A stretch of DNA of 64,000 bases, taken from assembly GCA_028023455.1 (NCBI GenBank), contig JAQFVV010012418.1, forward strand, positions 10,712,563 through 10,776,562, written 5' to 3'. Below are positions 39,519 through 47,790 of the stretch, in pieces. Every line of letters begins with the position of its first letter. The stretch's first letter is position 1. The notes beneath the pieces were generated by a model. The model saw nothing but the letters and a program-made list of their open reading frames with translations. It was not told the DNA's origin and did no database searches. Made by a program: the position numbers and the translations under genes. The stretch is from Epiperipatus broadwayi. Its lineage: Eukaryota; Onychophora; Udeonychophora; Euonychophora; Peripatidae.

Positions 39519-40156
39519 ATATATATATATATTCTTTTTTAATAGTCATAATAAAGAAGTCACAGTTTCTAATTAGACTTATGAACAGTAATGAAACATA
39601 TTAGCTAATTTGAAACAAATAAATTTTAGTAGAAATAAAATGTGTTATTTAAAACTGTATTATTTTGGCCCTAAATAAACAAACTATATACTACTCAGTA
39701 ACTGAGTCATATAAAAATATGTTTTTAGATTATAAATATAAAATTATTCTTAAAAATAAAATTGAAATTCATATAACACTATAATACTAGCCAAAACGAA
39801 AACATGTTACTAAAATTCTTACACAATCATGGTTTCATCTCCTAACAAAAAGCCTTTTCATGTGAAATTCAACTAAGCATGCAACACACACATATACAAA
39901 TATATACATAAAGTAAATAGTCTTTCTACCATTAACTTCACAACAAAGTTCCTTTCACATCAAAAGATACCTTCATGAGATTGATGACCTCAGATTAAAA
40001 AAAAATTATCAACAAAGTTCCTTTTCCTTTTTAGTTCTCTTTTTGATGACAAAATTCTTTGGATCTGAGGCCATAAATTTCATGAAAACATCTGTTGATT
40101 TGAAAGGAAGTTGGTTGTTGAAGGGAATGATGGGAAGACTTTTGTTATATATATAT
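39519..40156. other. Unannotated sequence between G3 and retrozyme array 2
   Basis: It starts with the TA run and TTCTTTTTTAAT repeat that also precedes G3. The stretch 39740-39890 is related to 28000-28150. The string CAACAAAGTTCCTTT occurs twice (about 39941 and 40012). No gene is visible. Confidence 0.5.
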
Positions 40157-40285
40157 GAAAAAACAAAAAACAAGGTAAAAACTTGCTAATGCTTGTATTT
40201 ATGTCAACAGATGGTGTTCTACCAAAAACACTGTCAAGCGCATGTTTACACAAACTCAGAGCATGCATTCACTATCTTTAACTTT

Positions 40286-40345
40286 AATTCCACTTTCAGA
40301 TCATGATTTCAAGCTATTTGCTATCATCAGTGAAAGACAGGAATT
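40286..40345 (-). ncRNA. Hammerhead ribozyme 2A, intact
   Basis: A type I hammerhead on the minus strand. Outer stem I is AAUUCC/GGAAUU and inner stem I is CUUUCA/UGAAAG (6 bp each, perfect), with a small internal loop. The core CUGAUGA is at 40324-40330. Stem II is AGC/GCU with loop AAAUA, preceded by a U-U mismatch. GAAA is at 40307-40310. Stem III is the loopless palindrome AUCAUGAU. Predicted cleavage follows AUC, between 40299 and 40298. The short stem II is the weakest part. Confidence 0.8.
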
Positions 40346-40684
40346 TTAGAAACTAGATCTAAACACAAACTCTGGGTATTTATGAAACAGTTTCTATTCA
40401 GCTTGCAAGCGTGAATCTTTTAGACACATAATGTCTTCAAACTCAGCATAGCAAGCCAGATAGCTATATGGGTCTGATCTCAGTTCAGCATCACCACATA
40501 GTAGAAGCCTCTGTAATATATATCATTGTTAGAAAGACCTCAAAGGTACATTTATGAAAAACAAAAAACAAGTTAAAAACTTGCTAACACTTGTATTTAT
40601 GTCAACAGATGGCGTTCTACCAAAAACACCATCAAGCGTATGTTTACATAAACATCAGAGCATGCATTCACTATCTCTAACTTT

Positions 40685-40744
40685 AATTCCACTTTCAGAT
40701 CATGATTTCAAGCTATTTGCTATCATCAGTGAAAGACAGGAATT
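40685..40744 (-). ncRNA. Hammerhead ribozyme 2B, intact
   Basis: Identical to ribozyme 2A over its 60 nt and exactly one 399-bp unit away. A third copy in the same direction is cut at 41104, in the stem III palindrome, by the inversion junction and retains only the cleavage-site side. Confidence 0.8.
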
Positions 40745-41361
40745 TTAGAAACTAGATCTAAACACAAACTCTGAGCATTTATGAAACAGTTTCTATTCAG
40801 CTTGCAAGCGTGAATCTTTTAGACATGTAATGTCTTCAAACTCAACATAGCAAGCCAGATAGCTATATGGGTCTGATCTCAGTTCAGCATCACCACATAG
40901 TAGAAGCCTCTGCAATATATATCATTGCTAGAAAGACCTCAAAGGTACATTTATGAAAAACAAAAAACAAGTTAAAAACTTGCTAACGCTTGTATTTATG
41001 TCAACAGATGGCATTCTACCAAAAACACCATCAAGCGTATGTTTACACAAACATTTAGAGCATGCATTCACTATCTCTAACTTTAATTCCACTTTCAGAT
41101 CATGAAATAAATACAAGCGTTAGCAAGTTTTTAACTTGTTTTTTGTTTTTCATAAATGTACCTTTGAGGTCTTTCTAGCAATGATATATATTGCAGAGGC
41201 TTTTACTATGTGGTGATGCTGAACTGAGATCAGACCCATATAGCTATCTGGCTTGTTATGCTGAGTTTGAAGACATTACATGTCTAAAAGATTCACGCTT
41301 GCAAGCTGAATAGAAACTGTTTCATAAACGCTCAGAATTTGTGTTTAGATCTAGTTTCTAA

Positions 41362-41421
41362 AATTCCTGTCTTTCACTGATGATAGAAAATAGCTTGAAA
41401 TCATGATCTGAAAGTGGAATT
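41362..41421 (+). ncRNA. Hammerhead ribozyme 2C, plus strand
   Basis: The inverted copy. Core CTGATGA is at 41377-41383, GAAA at 41397-41400 and the ATCATGAT palindrome at 41400-41407, with predicted cleavage after 41408. One substitution relative to 2A and 2B (AGC to AGA in stem II) removes a base pair, so activity may be reduced. Confidence 0.75.
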
Positions 41422-41482
41422 AAAGTTGAGATAGTGAATGCATGCTCTGACGTTTATGTAAACATACGCTTGAAGGTGTTTT

Positions 41483-41636
41483 TGGTAGAACACCATCTGT
41501 TGACATATATATATATATATTGTACCAATATTGAAATTGGCACATAACAATTTGTATATTGGTAGAACACCATCTGTTGACATATATATATATATATTGT
41601 ACCAATATTGAAATTGGCACATAACAATTTATATAA
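41483..41636. repeat. 77-bp tandem duplication across the retrozyme 2 / element I junction
   Basis: The retrozyme end (GGTAGAACACCATCTGTTGA), a TA tract and the first bases of element I (TGTACCAATATTG) occur twice in a row with a 77-bp period. The two elements were therefore already joined through the TA tract when the duplication happened. Confidence 0.85.
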
Positions 41637-43217
41637 AAAAAAATTATTGAAATAATCTTTTGTAAAAGAAAAATGTAATTAAATGTTGAAGAGTGTATTA
41701 CAGTTTGTTTTCGAAAAGAGAAGAGTCAAATAGTTTTCTATCATTAGTCATGAAATAAAAGTTAAAATTGATTCATTAAAAGAGGGGAGGGGTCTTGTTT
41801 AGAAAAGTTAAACTAAAGGTTTTATAAAAAGGAAGTAAAGAGTTTATTATTATTAGATGAAATACATTTTAAAAAGTTTAAAAAAATATATAAATCTCTT
41901 CATTTAAATTAAGGAAGAAAAATAATCTTAAAATTATTTTTGATTTTAGAATAGTAAAATATATATGTGCGTGCAAATGTAAATAAATGTAAGCTTGTTA
42001 ATAAGGGAAATAATAAATGCATGTTAAAATGATATTGAAAAAAACATGAAAATAAATATTGAAATGAAATATATTTAAAAAAACACAGTGGTGCGCTACT
42101 AATTAAAGATATAAAAACAACACATTTTGAAATAGCTACTACTAATTAAACAATCAATCAAAAACACGTTGTCATAGGATTAATTACTGCCAGAGGATAT
42201 TAAAATGAAAACAATTCGCATACATAAATAGCTAGATTTTTATCGTATGTCCAGTTTGAGTTTGCAGTTTCAGCCTAGTTTTCAGTGTCAGTCTTGTTTA
42301 AACAGAAATACATTGTTGAGCAGTTTTAGGAAATATACACTCTTATTTTAGCTCTTAGTCCAATAAGATCAGCAAGACCTGCCCGTGAAATAATGTCTAC
42401 TTAACAGCTCAGATATCCTCCAGCAATATTCAACTGTCTCCAGAAATAATAATCATGAAGAATAACCAAACTCATCAAGGAAATGTCCCAACTGGCTGGA
42501 AGAAGCAACAAACAAGAAGGAAACAAAGTTCTAAATCTACGTTCAAAAATCTTAGGTAAACCATACTATTATTCTCAGTTATATGTAGTAGCCACAGCTG
42601 TAATTCGTAAATCCTACAGAGACAAGTAATTTGAACTTTATAAGCATGCATAAAATGAACTATTGATGGGTATGTTTGTGAATGATAGATAATTTAAAAT
42701 GTCAAAGATTATTGATGCCTTCTCATAAAATATATTATATGTTAACTTAAAATGTGTGTGTTATTTAGATTTATAAAAATGTTTAAAATTAGTAAATGTT
42801 AGTTAATAAATTGTCTTTAAAATTAAACTTTATTTGTCGGTCAATTCTTTTTAGCAATTCTTTTTCTATATTGTATTACTGATTAAAATTAGACTGAGCT
42901 AGTTTTGGGATCGTTTCGAGCACTGGATTATGAGCTTACTGACCAAATACGTTGTTTATTCTTCTGAATAGATAGCTAGCACCCCGGAGTTTACTCTGAA
43001 ACAAATAAAGTGTTTGGATAGTAGGGGTTTAAATCTAGTAGCCGAGGTGTGCCATTGTTGATAGTTAAAGCTATCAATAATGTCTCCCATTTCGCTCCAA
43101 CGTGCCGGTTCGTTCACGTAACATTTATAAGATTATAAATGTATTATGAAGAAGTATGAAACCAGCAAAACATCTATACATGTAAGTATACTTCAATTGG
43201 CAGAACCATCCAGTACA
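41598..43217 (+). mobile_element. Element I: 1.6 kb TA-flanked LTR-like element
   Basis: It starts TGTACCAAT (a duplicated start is at 41521) and ends CCAGTACA, with TA on both sides. A weak TATA (ACATAAATAG near 42233) is followed by a GC-richer leader. A short open frame from ATG near 42456 ends in a basic stretch at a splice donor (42555/42556, AAATCTTAG/GTAAAC), as in element H. The right 200 bases are GC-richer. It is probably an LTR-like non-autonomous element. Confidence 0.5.
42555..42560 (+). promoter_or_regulatory. Predicted splice donor in element I leader
   Basis: TTAG/GTAAAC. The upstream exon-like stretch and intron start closely match element H (CTAG/GTAAAC at 29209/29210), although the rest of the two elements has diverged. 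Confidence 0.4.
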
Positions 43218-43238
43218 ATATATATATATATACATACA

Positions 43239-44778
43239 TATATATATATAATAAATAAAATATCCGTTAATTAAAAAAACAATATTGTAATTATAATTGA
43301 AATAATATTTTTAACGGTTTACAAACAATTACAAACAATCCTTAAATCCACAGAAGTACTTCTGGTTACTTTCTAACCTGCCTCAACTGCCATAAAATTC
43401 AAAAACAAAAGCAGAAGCAAACGTCATCAATTCAAATTCCACGAATCTCGTATTTTAATGTTAGAAGCTTGTCAATTTATTAAATGCGTTTTATTCCTGT
43501 TTATAAAAATTGCCTCTTTAATTTTTCTTTTACTATGGTTTCTCTCTTCATGAAGAATTTTCACATTTTCAAAATTAAATTTAAATTTATATTTACATGT
43601 TTTTTCGTGATCAAAGAAAACTGAAGGAGATATTAAATCACCATTATTTTTATTTTTTACATGCTTATATAACAATTCATGTTCCTTCAATCTTTTCTCA
43701 ATACTGCACCTAGATTCACCTATATATGATAGCATACAATCACAAAAAATTTGATATATGACATTACTTTTTTGCTTGACAGGTATGACATCCTTAGAAT
43801 TATTGACTAATTTATTAATATTGTTTGGAATGTAGAATGAAACATTAAACACATTCTTATATAAATCCTTAAAAAATTTCACTTGTGGATTTGAAATAAA
43901 TGGAATAGATATCCATTTTTTACTATTAATCTTCATTTCTTTTAAATTATAATATTTTTTTTAAAATTGACATAAAGTATTGTTTATTTGTTCCATTTTA
44001 TAACCAACATCAAGCAATTCCTTGGCAAATATCTCAATATTTTTCAGTTTATCACTTTGGTAATGACATAATTTTTCATTCCAAAACAAAAAAGATTTAA
44101 AACTTGCCATCTTATGCATCATTGGTACTTTTGATTTACAATTTATATATCCTCATTTTTGCAGTGGCTTAATAATTAAATCTAAATATTTAATATGCAG
44201 TGGCTTGTAATAATTAAATCTAAATATTTAATATTTTTGTCATGTTTTTTTTCAATAGTTCATTTCAAGCCATTCAATTTATTTAATTTCTCAATAAGCA
44301 AATGCATAGTATTAGTATTTCCACAAACAAAAACATCATCCACATATCTTTTGTAAATTTTAATATCTCCAAAAATACACATATTTAAAATACTACTCTC
44401 ATATGTAGATAAAACGAAATTGCAAACTTGTGCAACTACAGGCAAACCCATAGGCCAACCTTTAGTCATTTTATAATATTGACCTTCAAAAGATGCAACA
44501 ATGTTATCATTAAAAAATTTTAAAGAATCAATGATAAATTTTATCATAAATTTACAAATACTTTTACTTTTTAATGCATGTTCAATTATTTTTATGGAAT
44601 TCATTCTATCAATAGATCCATACATTTCTGTAACATCCAATGAAGCAATAACATCATTTTCATCAATCATTAAATTTTTAATACTATTTAGAAAGTCAAA
44701 TGATGAAGCAATAGTATTTTCCCCAAATCCTAAAAAGTCTTGTAAAAGTTTACCAATATATTTAGAAGTCTGATATAT
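43239..44778 (-). mobile_element. Penelope-like element copy 1, 5'-truncated and inverted
   Basis: It is the minus-strand counterpart of 45025-46552, starting (on its own strand) inside the reverse transcriptase region and running to the 3' tail. It faces copy 2 head to head; the junction at about 44778 is abrupt. A partial inverted copy next to longer direct copies is the usual layout of Penelope insertions. The left border is a TA-rich tract that also borders element I. A 37-bp tandem duplication at about 44167-44240 disrupts the frame. Confidence 0.9.
43472..44776 (-). pseudogene. PLE copy 1 reverse transcriptase / GIY-YIG, broken
   Basis: The upstream open segment (44260-44805) holds the RT motifs IASLDVTEMYGSID (motif A), KGWPMGLPVVAQVCNF (motif B) and YKRYVDDVF (motif C). 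The downstream segment (43472-43936) holds the GIY-YIG nuclease part: NVIYQIFCDC, then YIGESRCSIEKRLKEH. The 320 bases between contain the 37-bp duplication and a stop, so the protein is broken. The first residues of the 44260-44805 frame are read-through from copy 2 sequence across the junction. Confidence 0.85.
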
Positions 44779-46376
44779 GAATAAAATTAAAATGCAAATG
44801 GACAAACATGGTTTCTTTTTGATTGAAGATTATAATATGGATGGTCAAAGAATAAAATTTATTAACAATATTTTAAAAAGTGCTAAAAATAAAGTTTTAA
44901 ATAATAATGTATACTATATGATATATCCTTCTTGTGCTATATGTCCTCGTATTTTTTGCAAATATAAAATTACATAAAGAAGGTAATCCTTTGCGAGTTA
45001 TGATAGATTTTGGTGGTTCCTTCATATATCAGACTTCTAAATATATTGGTAAACTTTTACAAGACTTTTTAGGATTTGGGGAAAATACTATTGCTTCATC
45101 GTTTGACTTTGTAAATAGTATTAAAAATTTAATGATTGATGAAAATGATGTTATTGCTTCATTGGATGTTACAGAAATGTATGGATCTATTGATAGAATG
45201 AATTCCATAAAAATAATTGAACATGCATTAAAAAGTAAAAGTATTTGTAAATATATGATAAAATTTATCATTGATTCTTTAAAATTTTTTAATGATAACA
45301 TTGTTGCATCTTTTGAAGGTCAATATTATAAAATGACTAAAGGTTGGCCTATGGGTTTGCCTGTAGTTGCACAAGTTTGCAATTTCGTTTTATCTACATA
45401 TGAGAGTAGTATTTTAAATATGTGTATTTTTGGAGATATTAAAATTTACAAAAGATATGTGGATGATGTTTTTGTTTGTGGAAATACTAATAGTATAAAT
45501 TTGCTTATAGAGGAATTAAATAAGTTGAATGGCTTGAAATGGACTATTGAAAAAGAACAGGACAATAAGATTAACTATTTAGATTTAATGATCACAAGAG
45601 ATAACAGTATATTAAATTATAAACTAATAATTAAGCCACTGCAAAAAAGAGGATATATAAATTGTAAATCAAAAGTACCAATGATGCATAAGATGGCAAG
45701 TTTTAAATCTTTTTTGTTTCGGAATGAAAAATTATGTCATTACCAAAGTGATAAACTGAAAAATATTGAGATATTTGCCAAGGAATTGCTTGATGTTGGT
45801 TATAAAATGGAACAAATAAACAATACTTTATGTCAATTTAAAAAAATATATTATAATTTAAAAGAAATGAAGATTAATAGTAAAAAATGGATATCTATTC
45901 CATTTATTTCAAATCCACAAGTAAAATTTTTTAAGGATTTATATAAGAATGTGTTTAATGTTTCATTCTACGTTCCAAACAATATTAATAAATTAGTCAA
46001 TAATTCTAAGGATGTCATACCTGTCAAGCAAAAAAGTAATGTCATATATCAAATTTTTTGTGATTGTATGCTATCATATATAGGTGAATCTAGGTGCAGT
46101 ATTGAGAAAAGATTGAAGGAACATGAATTGTTATATAAGCATGTAAAAAATAAAAATAATGGTGATTTAATATCTCCTTCAGTTTTCTTTGATCACGAAA
46201 AAACATGTAAATATAAATTTAAATTTAATTTTGAAAATGTGAAAATTCTTCATGAAGAGAGAAACCATAGTAAAAGAAAAATTAAAGAGGCAATTTTTAT
46301 AAACAGGAATAAAATGCATTTAATAAATCGACAAGCTTCTAACATTAAAATACGAGATTCGTGGAATTTGAATTGA
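44777..46376 (+). pseudogene. PLE copy 2 reverse transcriptase with GIY-YIG domain
   Basis: The best-preserved PLE protein in the window. A short frame (44777-44977) shifts once near 44955-44970 into a 480-codon frame (44934-46376). RT motifs: KLHKEGNPLRVMID, IASLDVTEMYGSID (catalytic Asp), TKGWPMGLPVVAQVCNF and YKRYVDDVF (YVDD catalytic pair). The C-terminal GIY-YIG endonuclease has VIY in place of GIY, an intact YIG, and the conserved Arg in ESRCSIEKRLKEH. This is the Penelope arrangement. The truncated start means it could not act alone, but RT and nuclease residues are intact. Confidence 0.9.
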
Positions 46377-46555
46377 TGACGTTTGCTTCCGCTTTTGTTT
46401 TTGAATTTAATGGCAGTTGAGGCAGGTTAGAAAGTAACCGAAAGTACTTCTGCGGATTTAAGGATTGTTTGTAATTGTTTGTAAACCTTTAAAAATATTA
46501 TTTCAATTATAATTACAATATTGTTTTTTAATTAACAGATGTTTTATTTATTTTA
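44779..46555 (+). mobile_element. Penelope-like element copy 2, 5'-truncated
   Basis: It matches copy 3 from about 48229 onward and lacks the N-terminal part of the coding region. It ends with the 3' tail ...AATATTGTTTTTTAATTAAC that is also present in copy 1. Copy 3 follows directly in the same direction, making a tandem. Confidence 0.9.
46413..46453 (+). ncRNA. Hammerhead-like fold in the PLE 3' region
   Basis: GCAG (46413-46416) pairs with CTGC (46450-46453) as stem I. The core-like TTGAGGCA follows in place of CTGANGA. Stem II is GGTTA/TAACC with loop GAAAG. GAAA is intact (46440-46443), followed by the palindromic stem III AGTACT and a CTT site. The same fold is in the other three PLE copies (43350-43390 minus, 49852-49892 plus, 57662-57704 minus). 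The last reads TTGAGGA, one base from a canonical core. Position and palindromic stem III match the retrozymes. As written the core is not canonical, so activity is doubtful. Confidence 0.45.
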
Positions 46556-46901
46556 CATATATTGAACACAATGGATTCAAGTAATTTTAGAAAACAGTGA
46601 ATCGTTAAGGAATGGCGGAGACAATGTAAAAGATTATTAAGCTGAAGTGCAAACTTCGTTTTTTCAAGAATTGTAAAATTTTTCAGGTATTCCCTTATTG
46701 TGGTAGCATAAAGTTGAACAGCTGTATAAATTTAATACCAAAATGTTTGGATAAATTAAAATTAATTATTTTAAATAATATTATTAAAAGTTGTAAAAAG
46801 GAACTTTTTGATATTCGTAAATATTTGAAAGCAATTGAACATTTAATAATTTTAAATGAATGGTGTGCTTGGAATGAATATAAAATTATTTATGAAAATG
46901 G

Positions 46902-47790
46902 GGTAAAGGTTTACTTTAGCGACCACAGCATAAAAATCATGTTCGCCCTCTAGTTTTCAAAATTATAAGTAAATTATTATTCGAAAATCTTACGTATATT
47001 ACAATTACATTAAAATTTATTAAAATGTAAAAGATAAAAAAAATATTTACCATTTTAAAGAAGTTGAAATAATTGCACTAGTTTAATTAAAATAATTAGT
47101 TTAAATTATTTGAAACTTAAGAATTTAAACTATCGGCATTTATAACTTAAGAATTTAAACTATCTCGATGGTTCTTGGCAGAATGGATGACAATGGGGAG
47201 CCATTAGTCATCGAAATCGACGAAACATATTATTTCCACAGAAAATACCACAGGGGGACTACATGCTTCTTGACAGAAGTTGCGGATAGAACGGCTGGCT
47301 CATTGGAGGCCCTAATCCAGCAGTACATTTTACCAGGGACTTGCATAATTTCAGATGGCTGGGCTGCGTACAATAATATCAGCAGACTTAGCTATGGGGT
47401 GCACATGCATTCGGTTGTCATCCACCAGGACAACTTCATGAATCCCGAAAACCCAAGACATACATACCCAGAATATTGAGAATATGTGGATGAGGGCCAA
47501 GCGTAAGCTGAAATTCCAATCTGGTACCAGCAGGGCTTTATTTTCATTGTACCTCCAAGAATTTGCCTTCCGCAGTAGATATAGCACTGCCACCTTTTTC
47601 TCCAACTTCCTGCTATGCATAGGATATAATTATGCTTAAAAAGGTAAATTATTTTTTTTTATTATCTTTTACGTTTTAATTAATAAATATTTACTGTAAT
47701 TGTAATATAAGAGCAGATACGTAAGATTTTAGTTCTAATTTTAAAAACTAGATGGCGAATATGCCCTGGTCGCTAAAGTAAACCTTTACC
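46902..47790 (+). mobile_element. Merlin DNA transposon, 889 bp
   Basis: The left end GGTAAAGGTTTACTTTAG and the right end are inverted repeats (CTAAAGTAAACCTTTACC, 47773-47790), extending imperfectly for about 45 bp (ACTAGATGGCGAATATGCCC / CATGTTCGCCCTCTAGTTT). The 8-bp duplication GAAAATGG is present exactly at 46894-46901 and 47791-47798. A DDE transposase of the ISXO2/IS1595 type inside and an 8-bp target duplication are diagnostic for Merlin. The element is short, so it is internally deleted. Confidence 0.95.
47168..47639 (+). pseudogene. Merlin transposase, truncated and frameshifted
   Basis: This is the catalytic domain of an ISXO2-like DDE transposase. The first Asp lies in VIEIDETYYFHRK, the second in IISDGWAAYNNI and the Glu in QNIENMWMRAKRKL. 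The open segment 47168-47479 covers the first two. About four extra bases near 47463 shift the frame, and the remainder with the Glu reads in another frame to a stop at 47637-47639. The N-terminal DNA-binding region is missing; short direct repeats (ACTTAAGAATTTAAACTATC, twice at 47112-47165) mark the deletion area. It is much less AT-rich than the PLE around it, which suggests a recent or foreign arrival. Confidence 0.9.

Larger units (their letters stand above)
40157..41506. mobile_element. Retrozyme array 2 (399-bp unit, tandem then inverted)
   Basis: Two full units and one partial unit of 399 bp run in tandem with the ribozyme on the minus strand (about 40157, 40553 and 40951 to 41104). 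At 41104/41105 the sequence reverses and one unit runs in the plus direction to about 41506. The units are unrelated in sequence to retrozyme array 1 but have the same design: non-coding, about 400 bp, one type I hammerhead each, and TA tracts on both outer borders. The short open frames here are repeat shadows. Confidence 0.85.

Noticed and set aside
40554-41622. Several 60-75 codon frames around MSTDGVLPKTPSS
   Set aside because: They are repeated readouts of the 399-bp retrozyme unit. Their repetition reflects the DNA repeat and not a conserved protein.
44501-45301. Paired 90-codon frames starting MLSLKNFKESM on both strands
   Set aside because: They are antisense shadows of the PLE reverse transcriptase in the inverted copies.
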